Positions 39,703 to 52,800 of a stretch of 64,000 nt of DNA are shown here, one piece after another. The translations under genes and the position numbers were made by a program. The stretch spans positions 39,460,751 to 39,524,750 of the forward strand of contig CM075942.1 in NCBI GenBank assembly GCA_038030265.1. The letters run 5' to 3'. The stretch's first letter is position 1. Each line of letters begins with the position of its first letter. The notes under the pieces are model-generated. The model saw nothing but the letters and a program-made list of their open reading frames with translations, ran no database searches and was not told the DNA's origin. The DNA comes from Corythucha ciliata. Taxonomy: Eukaryota > Arthropoda > Insecta > Hemiptera > Tingidae.

Positions 39703-41023
39703 ATTTCGCTCCGGCAGCTGGCGGTCGGAAAGAGTGCATTTCATTCCGTATACGGATACCTTAAGCCGTACCAGAAGTAATAATTTTGATAACATAATTT
39801 GTTTCATTAAGCCGAACTTCTTCCTGTATTTTCACCGCCCTCTCTTCAAAAATGTCGAAAAGCTTCGGTAGATTTCCAAGGGCTTTGTTATATTAAATTT
39901 GTGTGCCGTATTTTATAATACCTAAACGTGTGAATTTAAGCGTTTTTTTTTAATTTCATCCCCCATTTCACCCCCCCCCCCATCGAAGTTTTCGATAAAT
40001 CTCCATGGAACCCAGGGCTTTCGTTACATTAAATTATCGAGTCGAATTTTAGAGCGCTAAGTTGAACTAGTGAAGTTCAACGCTATTTTTACACTTCCAC
40101 ACCGGAAGGACCACCCCCACCACCTTGACTTTTTCGAAAAATTAAAATGGGATTCAAAGGCTACTCTAACATGGAGTATACGTACCGAATATGATGCTTC
40201 TAGAATCAACTGGTGATTTATAGTGATATTTTGACCATTTCAACCCCTATTTCACCTCGACCGATTTGGCTCAAATGCAATACCGACCGGGGTCTTATGA
40301 CTACTGATTTTTGTGCCAAAGCGCGTTCCGCTGAATTGATTTCTTCGAGAGTTATTGTGCTAACAAGAAAACGGCCATAATATTATAAATAAACCAATAA
40401 TATATGTCGCATCCATGTCGTGTAATTGTCCATTCACGAAATGGATGTCCATTACCCAAAGTGGCTTCACTTGCCGTAATTTCAAAAAATTACGACATCT
40501 GGACAAAAAAAATTGTCCATTTCTTGAAAAGGAATTCGTGTTTGTCCAGTTGCTGAAATCAAGCTTCCTTACTGCAAGTGGATCTACAATATTATCCTTT
40601 TCGTGAAATGGATGAGTGAGGAATCTCTGATGCTGAAACAAGTTTTGTTTTATTTAAAAACGTTATTTTATTGAGCACTCAAAAACCCGCTAAAAAATGA
40701 CGTTGTGCATCCACTTGTAGTAAGGAAGCTTAATTTCAGCAACTGGACAAACGCGATTTCCTTTTCAAGAAATGGACATTTTTGTTGTCCAGATGTCGTA
40801 ATTTTTTAAAATTACGGCAAGTGGAGCCACTTCGTGAAATGGACATTCATTTCATGAGGTGGACAATTTCGCCAAGTGGATGCGACATATATGTATATAT
40901 GAATTCTGTAGACCACTAAATTCGTGTTCTAGAGGTTCTGAAACGTGAAAAAACCATGACATGACCCATGTTTGCCACCATCACGACGAGACCAATAGTG
41001 CATTTTCAGATTGAAATGCACTA
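39703..41023. mobile_element. family B element, copy 1 (inside family A)
   Basis: Begins 'atttcgctccggcagctggc' and ends 'gaaatgcacta'. It matches 49020-49877 closely except for an extra 0.49 kb (family C). It interrupts family A between 'gtgaaaaaa' and 'tcaaagacgag', possibly with a short aaaat duplication. Non-coding. 'gtgcattt' words lie near both ends, inverted, but a clear terminal repeat is lacking. Confidence 0.85.
40401..40891. mobile_element. family C foldback element (inside family B)
   Basis: A 491-bp element with arms of about 190 bp. The ends are TATATGTCGCATCCA (40401-40415) and TGGATGCGACATATA (40877-40891). The arms contain repeated 'tgtccatttc' and 'gaaatggac' words. The spacer of about 110 bp is non-coding. 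The second family B copy (49.02 kb) lacks this insert, so its mobility is supported. Confidence 0.88.
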
Positions 41024-41089
41024 AAAATCAAAGACGAGATTTTTGTCCACGTACCTATGGTTTTTTTTGTATACGATTTGACTGGACTA

Positions 41090-44000
41090 TATGTATACCT
41101 ATGCCACCCGAAATAATTTTTTAAAGGATATGGTTCCGGCACATTTCTTATACTTTCAGGTACCTATGCTGAATGCGAATTCCAGCTTTGCCTAACTCAA
41201 ACTAACGTGAACTACGTCAATTTCAGCTTATGCCGCGTATTACATCGAAAAACCCCTAAATAAGAGGGTTTTGCAGTTTTTTCGGCTTGTATGCTTCAGC
41301 GTCTCTCTTATGGGTTGAAGACGTAAGGAATGTGCGGGAATCATATTGAAAAAATATATATATATTTCGCGTAGAATGACAAAAGACCAGAAAAAAACAC
41401 GAATTTTAAAGGGTTCATCAAATATCGTCATGTTGCCGGGGTCGTAACCTTGGGCAACGTTGAAATTGGGATTAAGCACATCTGAAAAATTAGAATCAGT
41501 CATAAAACTTAGTCCTGGATTTTTTTTTCCTCCCAGAACTACCTGCTTCATGGACTAACTCTTTTCTGTCAAGCTTCTCTATTTTCGCCAAAAAAAAACT
41601 ATTTTCTGTGAATAAAGCATGCATAAATCTGCAGCCGAAGGAGCCTACATCGACTGTCTTCCCTCGTTGAGGTTCGTCAAAAACGGACTGGTTTCGGCTG
41701 CTCGCCATCTTCAGCATTTGGTTTTTCAACGACAAGCGGTACGGTTACTTTGCAGCTGTATTGTATTGCTGTTACAGGCTTTCCACGTCATGGAGCATTC
41801 CAAAATTATTCCCGCAATTGACTGGCTTTCCGCTTTACCTTTGATAGCTTTGCTGTGAAACTGTGTAAGGAAGAAATATAATATGTGCAGTTTTCTACAC
41901 ATTTTTTTCTTTTCGTCCCGGCCGAACCGAGTCCGGCGAGACGCCAAGACCCCTACGACTTACTATACTTATCATCACATATTAAATAAGACAAAATAGA
42001 GAAGTTCCACGATTAAATTAAATTAAAATTCAAAAGTTGGTTTAGCGCCGCTCAATGCGTTATACCGGATAATATACCCCTTCCTTTCCCAACAAATCCA
42101 ACATTGTCTGAATGTAATGAGACTGTTGTGCGAAAAACCGCTATTGATAAAATTAGTCAAATGCCAAAAACCATCGAAATAAAATTAATCGTGCAATGTT
42201 ACAAATTAATCATGTAGGCTACTTATCAATGATTTTGTCGATTACGTCTTCGGACATGCCATGAACGAAGCAAACCCTTTGCTTCCTCTTCACCAAATTT
42301 AGACAAAAGAAATAAGAACACTCTAAACTTTGGAATTGCAAGTTTTCAATAAAATTTACGCGACTGACAAAAACATACTTTCTAGTTTCCATCCCAAACG
42401 CAAAACCCAATCAGAATGATTAGCGAGGGAGAGGAATTATGTTTTGTCAGAGGAGGTTGCTAGGTGGGGAGCTGCTACACGGTTGATGCTGACCGTGTTC
42501 TGTGAAGCTAGCCGACTTTCAAGGTTGGGACTTAGTCAGCTTGAGCATGCTGCTGGGCGCTATTTCTTTTCTTTTTTCTGCTACGCAAGCAGCTCGAGGC
42601 TTGCCTCCTGTGCCCCTCCGCCCATCTGGGGGGGGGGGGGTTGTGTGTACATTACTACTGGTCTTTATTACCGCGTGATCGTGTCATGGATTCACGGTGA
42701 TACGGATGAATCAAGTTAACTAATAATGAATGAAAATAAGGAACATAATTATTCTCTATTCGCTTCACTAGGGCACATTGCTTCATTTTCAAGCGTGTTT
42801 TGATTTGACGAGCCTGAATCATCTCTGATCGAGAGAAAAACGAGGGTAAAAACTAGATAAGTACACTCAAATCTGTGATCAGAATCGCAGATACGGAAGA
42901 CTACCTCGGGGGGGGGGGGGATAATTTAATCCTTACACCTACCGGCCCCGTTCACTGATCATGGAAATAAGCTCACTTTGGAAAGTTAGATTTCCATGAA
43001 TTATTTTTTTAAACCACTCTTTTTTACGACAGGAAAAAACTTCTTGTGCGGAAATGTTTCACCTGAATCGAAAATCCCGTCCAATTTTGCGGATGATTTC
43101 AAGTTGGCAAAGACGACGAAGAGTGTGTTCAGCACTGATGACTGGAGGGAAGGTAAAGAGATGAGAATGGTCATCAATTCACGACGTTCTGGACCCTATA
43201 ATGAGACTCGGAGATAATGTTGTGGTGTGCGAGAGAAAAATAATCTAACAAACAAAACCCTCCAACAAAAAACTCTTCAATATTCATCGCTTTTCATGAC
43301 GGTAGATTCAATTTAATCATTTTTATGCACAAAATGAAAGGAGGGCAGGGAGCTGAACCAATTGACAGGGCACGAAAGGCTGCATTGAAGAACTCGTTGA
43401 AACACATCACTTAGTTGATTGAAAGTTTGAATAACTCAGCTATTTAATTAGGTCCCACCCCAAGCTTCTGTGTTTACTACACTACATATACACACAGAAG
43501 GGCCAGAAAGAGAACTAAATGGGAATGGGTTCACAAAGTAGGATGAGTTGAATATTTGGCATGCCCTGCTAAAATCACGATTTTTTATTTTTTTAGGGTC
43601 GTAAAACTCATAATCAATACATCGACATCCAAATCCAACAAAATCAATGCATCGGCATTGCCACGTCGTCAATTAAAAACGGGAAGGACGAAACTAAAGA
43701 CCATAATAATTGAAATGTAAAAAGAAACTTCAACAACCCAATCATCAACAGGCTCACTCAAAAGAAGAAATAAATGTGTCATATCCAACCCAACAACGAT
43801 CCGTCCAGGGAAGACTCTCGTCGAAAACTATGAGTAAGCAGGCTCCACGCAAAGAAACAATTAAATAAAACTAGTTAAAATAGAACATAAGTAGGTAGTC
43901 CCTAGTCCATAACAATTAACTTACTCAAAATTATTGTACTTAAAACACAGTATCAAAAACAACGCCAAAATGAACCTTTGCCGGCAGGTGAGTTCGAAAA

Positions 44001-44389
44001 AAATGTACAAATGACTAGAATACGCTTTCCAGTGGAAAAAATGGAATCACATCGCTAAATATGGTTAGAAAAGATTACATGCTCTGTACATATACCAAAA
44101 ACCAATTAACTGTCCGTCGGGCACACCTCATCTCTTAGGTGACCCAGCCACATTTTTCGATCTACTAGCTTCGAATTTTCCCGGTAGATAGGCGTGATTC
44201 CCAGTAGCTTCCTGGCTCAATGATAAGAACAAGGGCCGCAGGCGTTTGTTTTTTCGTCAGTTGTCCACGTGTTCTCGTAAAGCACACGTGAATCTAAGAG
44301 GTGACCTGCGCCACTTGGCACAAAAATGGATCATACAGAGCCCTAGCCTACAAGTACACAAAGCTGTACAAGTAAACAAAACTCGTGGC
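41090..44389. other. unassigned sequence
   Basis: Open frames of 63-103 codons on both strands at 41.2-42.4 kb have mixed composition but no motif I know. G runs occur near 42628 and 42912. No gene accepted. Confidence 0.4.
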
Positions 44390-46570
44390 AATTATTGCGA
44401 AAAACAACGCTAATTCGAGTTTAAACTGGACCAAAATGGCAAATTCACAACTCAAATGGCGAAAAATCGCCTATTAATAAAAAAAAAAAGAAGAGAATAG
44501 ATAATGTGATAATTCGCTGCAAAATTATCAAAAAACGCTATTTCACAGCTGAAATGAAGAAAAATCAATAATTCGCGGCTGAAATTGAGAAAACGAAAAT
44601 CTGTATAGCTTCTTAAAGAATCGAGGCTCAAATTGAGAAACAGCGCTAATCAGTAGAAAAAAATTGCTCACGTGGGGCTAAAATCTAAAAAAATGACGCG
44701 GCTAGAATTGACAAAAATATTAATTAGCGCGGCCAACATTAATAAAAACACTAATTTTCAACTCAAACTGAGAAAAAAGTGCTAATTGGCTGCTAAAAAA
44801 TGGCTAAACTGCAGCTGAAAATTAGGAAAACGCCAAACAAACGAAAGAATCCCTACTGCACTGCTAAAATTGATTAAAAGCGCTAACCCGTGGCCAAAAA
44901 TGGTTAAAGTTGCAGCGTGCCAACAGCTAACAAACCTCAATTTTTATTTTTTAAAATAACAAATATTAAGTTAAAAAAACCACATAAGTCTGTTTGATCG
45001 CGAGTTCGTACTTTCCAAATTTTTCATTGTCGTTTATAAAAAAGATCTCAAAATTTTTCGTTGGCCGTTATTTTGTATACCGAAGAGAGCGCGACCCACA
45101 AAGTCACTAAACCTTGAAAAATTGACAAAACGCAAATGCGTAGCTTCTGTTCGAGGCTAAAACTAAACAATAAACGCTAATCCATAGCAAAAATTTAAGG
45201 AAAAACGCCAACGTGGGACTGAAGTGTAAAAAAAAAAAAAAAAACAACAAAAAAACCAGCTAATATTGAAAAATTCACTATAATTAGCCTGTCATAAATA
45301 AATAAAAACTCTAGTTTTCAGCTCAAATTGGAGAAAAGTGTTATTCCCGGCTAAAATTTGAGGAAATCACGAATTCGTGGCTGAAAAATTAAGGTAATTC
45401 GCTAATTCACAGATTATAGAAACGCTTCAAAGCAGCTAAAGTTGAAAAAAACGCGAATTTACGGTTAAAATTGAGGAAAATAATCGCGGATAAAGTGTGT
45501 TGGAATTTCTAATTCCGCCTTCTGACAACAACTTTGTGGCTAAAATTGAGGTCAACGGCAAATTCATGGTTGTAAGTAAAAGAAAAAACACTGATTCACG
45601 GCTAGAACTGAGATGAAGCTCTATTCTACATATGGTTAAAATTGAAAAAAATTACTAATGCTGTGGCAAAATGTAAAAGAACCCGCCAATTTGTGGCTAA
45701 TATAGAGAAAATCAGTAATTATTCTGGATAGAATAAAGAGAAAAGTTAATTTTCAGCCTAAATTGAAACAAAAAGTGCTAATTCACTGTCAAAAATGGAA
45801 GAATTGCCGATTTGCAGTAAAAGTATGGGAAAACGACAATTCGTGGCTAAAATGAACAAAATTCGCTAATACACGGGCTAGAAATAGCTACTGCACTGCT
45901 AAAATTACGAAAAAGCGCTAATTTACGGCTAAAATTGAGGCAAATTTAAATTTGCGTCAAGAATGGGAAATACGTTAATTCCCGGCTTCCTCGGGAGACA
46001 TTGAGGCTAAAATTGAGAAAAAGCGCTAATTTTTGGCTATGAGTGAGAAACTCGCAAATTCGCGGCTAAAACTGAGACGAAATCGCTATTCCGCAGAGTA
46101 TGGTTACTGTGAACAAAAAATGCTAATTTGTGGTAAACATTTCGAGAATTTTACGGCTAATATTGAGTAATTTTCAGCTCATACTGAGTAAACCGCTAGA
46201 AAAAATCGCTAATTTGCAGCTAAAATTGTGGAAAACGCCAACTCGAAGAAAGTTAAAGAAACATCGCTGATTCACAGGATACCAAATCTACTTTGCTGCT
46301 AAAGTTGGGGAAAAGCGCATATTTTATGTCTTTATGGGGTCTTTATGTCTTGGGGGGAGGATTACCCCGCTAATCAGTTGCTAATTTGCGGCGAAAAGCG
46401 CTAATTTGCTGTTAAAGTTGACAAAAAGCACTCATTCGTTGCTAAAATGGAGAAATTCGCAGTTTAAACTTGGCATAAGCGCAGTTTAGCGGATAGACTG
46501 TGGAAATAGCGGTAATTTGCCTAAAATATATGGAAAAGGCCATGGCTAAAATTAGGAAAAGGCCTTAGAG
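44390..46570 (+). repeat. degenerate array of about 30-35 bp units, 2.2 kb
   Basis: Pattern 'gctaattcgcggctaaaatt' then 'gagaaaaac' repeats with strong drift. A non-repeat stretch lies at about 44930-45110 and poly-A at about 45228-45250. It is related in style, and perhaps origin, to the arrays at 25.2 and 54.2 kb. There are no long open frames, consistent with non-coding DNA. Confidence 0.8.
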
Positions 46571-46874
46571 GTTACCAATAGAGATTTTATGCATAGTTAG
46601 AGACTTTTAGGGGCCTCTTGAAGATTTCCGCCCCGGGCCACGATATAGGTCCACCAGTGACCTCACCTCCTTTTCAGCTCACGATCCACCAGTGCTCGCC
46701 GGTTCGGTACTAAATACTTCGTGACAAATTGCCTACTTTTCTTTGCGCATCGCGGCGCAGCGCCATTTCGCGCTGCTACATTTTGTCAACTTGTCTATTG
46801 AAGGACCTGATATTTTTGTATTATTTATTTTTCGTGATTTTCGCACTATCTGCCGTCGAAATCGAATTTTTGAA
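46571..46874. other. unassigned sequence
   Basis: Nothing recognised apart from the transition from the array to the hAT-like end. Confidence 0.35.
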
Positions 46875-47013
46875 AAGTATTTTAAATTGTATTTGTATTT
46901 TATTCAAAATACAATTCAAAAGGTATTTGTATTTCAGTATTTAAAATACATTTTTGAAAGTATTTTGGGCTTTGTATTTAAAATACATTTTCAAAGTATT
47001 TTGCCCACCCCTG
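46875..47013 (-). repeat. hAT-like element end (partial)
   Basis: On the minus strand it starts CAGGGGTGGGCAAAATAC, a terminus type widely seen in animal hAT elements. It is followed by AT-rich 'gtattttaaatac' words in both orientations. The opposite end is not evident, so it is truncated or diverged. Confidence 0.65.
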
Positions 47014-48732
47014 CCTGCGCCCGATCATATTAAAAACTCAACTTCTTAAATTCGAAAATTTGATGGTTTCAAAATATTAATAAAAATGTGCCTCTTCAAG
47101 TCACTTTTTCAAAATAGGGAAGTTATAGGACAAGAGGAGGTCATAGAAAAGAGTGAAATAGGAGATTTGATAGAGAAAGTGCGCTTTCCTCCGCGTCATT
47201 TGATTTTGATGATTATTTTTTATCTGGAAAGTGTTAATTAGACCTTAAACCTTCATCATTCCCCCATGAATTGTTATTTCCACCAAAACTGATGATAAAA
47301 GTGTTTCCGCGCGCATTTCCACATGGCTCCATTTTAGGCCCATAAACGTGGACGTTTTTGTAATACTAAAGCATTTTTTTATTTTTTCGGGGTGCAGCTT
47401 TTTTATTCCTGGGACATTAATTAACACGTGAAACCACTTTTTTTGAACTTTTCGCATCGTAAAACTTCAAAGTTGTTGCTACAGCTAACCCCGTAATCGA
47501 CCACATTTTCTCCAATTTGCCAAATATTGCGTGGGGAAAATGTTGTCGATTATGGGAGGGGGGAGTCCTATTCTAGAATTGGTGTTTCACAAAAAGGATG
47601 TCACCCAATATTTTTATTCATTACTAAACGACGACTATCAACCAAATTTCATTATTGTAGAAAATATTTCGCAAAATCGCACTCTTTTGTCCCAGGAGAA
47701 CCCCTGTGTAATTTGTTCAAAACGTGAATTTTTGACGAAAAACATAGGAAAACCCTTCCTAATCATAATTTTTCCTAGAAAGCCAATGAAATTAGCTTTC
47801 AAATGAGCCCCAGTCCATATCTGTACCTCAATTTGAGAGAGCGCTGTTATTTTTGAAATGCTATCACAGAAACAAATTTTTCTGAAAAAAACATGAAAAA
47901 ATTGAGAGTAATTCTTTATAAGATGACACTACAAAAAGAATTTCAAGTCGACAGGAATTTTCATTATCAATATAGTAATTATTTCTCGTCCGAAATGAGG
48001 ATTTGAAGCGAATTTTTGTCCATTTTCGAGGGTCATTGAGACGGAAATTAGAAGCGGTGTCCGTTTTCGTTTAAAATTTGAACATTGTGTTTTCTTGCGG
48101 TGCTGAATTCAAAAATGATGAGCGTTTAATTGTTGAAAAATTTTCAAAGGTAGTTTGGTTCGTAGAAGGACGTATTTTAGTGTAATTTCCTCCGTTAAAT
48201 CAAAAACTAGGGCTCTGGGATTTTTTTATATATTTTTTTCGAGTCTCTCACAAAAACACATTTAATTTGTCGGAAAACAAAACTTTGAAATTCCGACTTT
48301 TTTGGGCTTTGAAATTTTCTTGGGGCCCCCACAGCGTCCAATGGCAAGTTCGGGAGGACACGTGTCTAATATTTTTCGATGTAGAACACACACAAAAATC
48401 GTTGATCAAATCGGCGTCGCACATTACTGACTCCCCTCGTGAGAGCGATGCTTTGTTTATAGTAAGCCCCCTCGACTCCAGATTTAGTTAGGTAGCTTTT
48501 CTATAAATTGTTCGTCGTGGCTTCACTTATGAAATAGCGTTTATTGGAAGAGCTCACGTGAAGAGAAAACAGCGCCTACGGTACTCGAACGGAATCTGCT
48601 CATTCCGAAGCTCGTACGTACAATGGTGCCGCCACTCGACTACGTCTCATATTGGCAGTTATTCATCGTACTCATTCGCGGAATGTTACGCACGCATGTT
48701 GTACGCACTCGTCATTATACTAACATACTACT
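47014..48732. other. unassigned sequence
   Basis: No gene or element recognised. Confidence 0.4.
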
Positions 48733-48855
48733 GTTGCATTGCTTCGCTATTGCTGCACTTGTGCGGAAAACCACATCATTTCATAGCCCAAAGAAAAATT
48801 GAATGAAATCAGATGATTTTCTTCACCAGTGTAGTTATCGCTATACTTTGGCTCA
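48733..48855. repeat. family E MITE relative
   Basis: Shares the order 'gctgcact', 'gaaaacca', 'attgaatgaaa' and 'tgatgattttctt' with 6932-7073. Ends are eroded. Confidence 0.45.
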
Positions 48856-49019
48856 TGTATTTTGTTTCATCCGTGTATTGCAATTTCATTTTCGATCACT
48901 TAAGTACTGAAGTATTGAGTACCAAATTTTCTTATTTTTAATGATGGGAAAAAGGGGCCTAGCCGTAAAAATGTGAAAAAATAAAATTTTGATTATAAAC
49001 AAACAACAAGACAAAACAA

Positions 49020-49877
49020 ATTTCGCTCCGGCAGCTGGCGGTCGGAAAGAGTGCATTTCATTCCGTATAGGGATACCCTAAGCCGTCCCAGAAGTAATAA
49101 TTTCGATACCATAATTTGTTTCATTAAGCCGAACTTCTTCCTCTATTTTCACCACCCTCTCTTCAAAAATGTTGAAAAGTTTCGGTAGTTTTCCAAGGGC
49201 TTTGTTATATTAAATTTGTGTGCCGTATTTTATTATACCTAAACGTGTGAACTTAAGCGTTTTTTTTTAAATTTCATCCCCCATTTCACCCACCCCCCCA
49301 TCGAAGTTTTCGATAAATCTCCATGGAACCCACGGCTTTCGTTACATTAAATTATTGAGTCGAATTTTAGAGCGCTAAGAGAACTAGTGAAGTTCAACGC
49401 TTTTTTTACACTTCCACACCGGAAGGACCACCCCACCACCTTGACTTTTTCGAAAAATTAAAATGGGAATTAAAGGCTACTCTAACATGGAGTATACGTA
49501 CCGAATATGATGCTTCTAGAATCAACTGGTGATTTATGGTGATTTTTTGACCATTCAACCCCTATTTTCCACCTCCCACCTCGACTGATTTGGCCCAAAT
49601 GCAATACCGACCGGGGTCTTATGACTACTGAATTTTGTGCCAAAGCGAGTTCCGCTAAATTGATTTCTTAGAGAGTTATCGTGCTAACAAGAAAACGGCC
49701 ATAATATTACGGCCATGTATATGTATACATATACATATATAAAGAGATATACATGAATCCTGGAGACCACTGAATTCGTGTTCTAGAGGTTCTGAAACGT
49801 GAAAAAAACATGACATGACCCATGTTTGCCACCATCACGACGAGACCAATAGTGCATTTTCAGAATGAAATGCACTA
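49020..49877. mobile_element. family B element, copy 2 (uninterrupted)
   Basis: 858 bp from 'atttcgctccggcagctggc' to 'gaaatgcacta'. It aligns along its length with 39703-41023 minus the family C insert, with small indels. A local 'atatgtatacatatac' stretch lies at about 49726-49741, near the position where copy 1 carries its insert. Non-coding. Confidence 0.88.
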
Positions 49878-52800
49878 CAACATGATACTAGCTTCAGAAA
49901 TACTCAAAAATGGCAAAATTTGTAAGCTCAGCTTTATTGCTCGAAAAGCATGAGTTGAATTACTAAACTACTAAACATGAGTTGAGAGAACTAATCTTCC
50001 TCATTTGTTATTTCAACATTTTATCGAAACCGGGTACCTACCAAATTTATTTTTCACACATAACATTCATAAGTAAGTGAAAAGCACTTTTGGTAAAACC
50101 CGTGAAAGCTTCAACCACATTTTTGGCCACAAAAGTGGCTTAAGTGAGTTCAATGATTCTTATGTATAGGAGCTGGCAGGGGCCAAATTGCTGTATATTT
50201 TTTAGGCTAGTGTTCACCGACTTAACATGGACATCATCAACATGAGGCAAAGGACATTACATATTTTATTCCGGTTTTTCTGTCCAGAGGGTTTAATGAA
50301 ACCAATGATTTAGTAAAAACGTGACTATTTTAAGGAAATATATCCTGAATAAGCCACACTTAGGTGTTTTTTGTCCGAATAATATTCATTCATTGCCCTT
50401 TTAAGTTTCCCAGCAAACAAAAAATTAAAAACAGATAAAAAGAAATTAAAATATATTAATTTGATAATATTATTCTCCATTCTATTCGGCACTTGAAGCT
50501 CCAAGAAATATTTTCGTTTCAACTTACAATAACAAGCAATACAAAAAACTCCAAATAAGCGAAAGACGGGGTCGTCGGTGAAAAGAGCAACAGGCTTGCG
50601 GGGCCAGCGAGCTTCTACCCCGCCCAAAAACCGAATGCAGCATCGCGCAACACTGCGCATCCGGCAATCCCTTATCGTTTCGTATTAAGCGTTGATGTAT
50701 TTTTATTAATTTATCCACTGGGCTTAAAATTTATATTTGACCTCTTGAATAGTATTTTCTGTTTGGTCCAACCTGGGTATTGAACAGGATCCAGTGGAGG
50801 TTCTTCGAATAATTTACTAATTACTTATTACAAGAACTAATTAATTATTTTACAAAATGAACATTCTTTTTTATGGTATCTCGATAAAAATTGAAGACGA
50901 ACACTTTGAATTTGCATACGTTTGGCGGAGTAAAATTGTTACAATGCCCCACAAAACACACTAGGAAAAATTGTTTTCTCATAAAAAGGGGGTTCTTGTA
51001 TAGCATTCAACAATTAAATGTGAGTAAAGACAAATTAATATGCGTTTGCTTTACCGTTTTCACGCGGGAAAAGGTCGTACGATCCTCGCTGATGAGTAAT
51101 AACAAACGATTTTAATGTTCACAGGTCACTAATAATAGCAGCCACTATGTTTCAACACCAAGTCAATAGTCAATTATTATTGGGGTAAGACAAAATATAA
51201 TGTTATAATTATTTTAATAGAGACGAATTTAAAGATCTAACGACTCGATAGCACCTCACCGTGTGACCGCGAAACGTTGACTGGGGGTGCAAGGGCTGCG
51301 GCGCGGTCATGGGGCAGGACAACCCGGTCGCGCTGGAGAATTTTACAGGAGGGGCCGGTGGTGGGATTCAGTTTGGGGGTGGTGGCGCGCGTATGATTCT
51401 TTTTGTATATAAAAAAAATCCGGTTGAGTTTAACTCTCCGCATGCAGCATCCGAGGGAGGATTTGAGAGGCATCTGTCGGTTTCTCGTTTAAATAGAAGG
51501 GGGGGGGGGAGGCATCGACCAAAAGTAATGGCCGGTGAGCGGGTGGGTACAGGTCAGAGCTGGTTCTTGGGTTTGTTAATGGTTAGAGGAAATGAGTGTT
51601 GTGGAGAGGGAGGGAGTGCTCATTAAAACCCGCGCTTGCCCTGCAAACCTTTTAATGGAGCATCCATCTTCATCTTGTCGAAGGATGGCTTCGAAATTAG
51701 CAACTATTTAGCTTGTGGCTGGTTTCCTGTTCACGATTTACTCTTACACGTGACCAAAAACCTCCACTAAGTATTTCTTTGTATTTTCACATTTTTTTCT
51801 CGCCAGTACACCGGTCGAGGAATTTGTCATTGACACTCGAATGCGTTTAACAACGTTTTCCGCCATGTCAACGCGTGTAAAAACGCAGGCGAGCGGGGGG
51901 GGGGCTTTACAGTCATCAGCCAGACGTCTTCTTCTACTCATAATACTAACTTTTAATTGGAGTTACCCCGTTCCGTAGCTCTGATGGTTGTCTTGATTAA
52001 TAAATTGAACTGCTGGTCCAAATATTACAAGGATGGAAACTTTTCCTATAGCTTGTATACAGCTCATCTCCTCTCAGTAAATGGATTAGACAGCTACATA
52101 TACCTAATTTTTAAAAAGGATATTCCTTATGTCAGCAGCTCCATGATTATTTTAATGCTTATCTAACCTATTTGTCCAATAAACCTGATTGAGTTTCCTG
52201 ACATCAGTTCGTATACGACCTCTTCCGATTTGGGTATTTGAAATGGAACTTGATCACCCGGCTGTAGCGTTGTTTCACTACCCCTAATTTCACGATAGCT
52301 AACCCATTAAAATAGCTTATAGTAACTTTGAAACTTTGGGTTCGTAAGAAAGGTTCTGCGGATAAATCGAATTATTGCTACCCCGCTACCTATTTTCAAC
52401 AGTTCATCGATAATTCTATATCCATACGTGTTTTTCGATTTTGGAATAAAATGTAGCTGAAGGTTTTGGAAAGAATCGAACGCAAAACAATTATAACTTT
52501 TAAAAAAGTAGTGATTTAAGAAACGTCTTAAACGGGGGGGGGGGGCACTGAAAGTCAATATTTTAAATTTATAGTGCTATACGCGTATGTCAGAATTTTT
52601 GGGGTAAAGATTATGATATGATATGAGCAGAAGATGAAGGTTTTAACCATCGTAAACCCCTATGTAACATAACAAAATAAAATTTGTGAAGGCCCTAAAT
52701 GGAGATGTCATTTAACCGTTTGACGCTCGCTTAAATCATTTCAACCGTCATTTAGAGCCATTTGCTCAGTAGCAGCATGGAGTGGACAAAATGAAAAAGC

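Larger units (their letters stand above)
39153..41089. mobile_element. family A element, copy 2 (right part), carrying nested insertions
   Basis: Sequence matching 4250-4690 of copy 1 is present in three pieces: about 39153-39181, 39369-39702 and 41024-41089, ending 'gactggact'. Removing 39182-39368 and 39703-41023 restores collinearity with copy 1. The left half of the family is absent here. Confidence 0.85.

Noticed and set aside
41240..42410. Cluster of minus-strand frames of 63-103 codons
   Set aside because: Considered as an eroded transposon gene, but no catalytic or binding motif could be recognised.
50325..50718. Overlapping minus-strand frames of 64-111 codons
   Set aside because: Some local protein-like look, but frames conflict and no domain or splice pattern could be defended.
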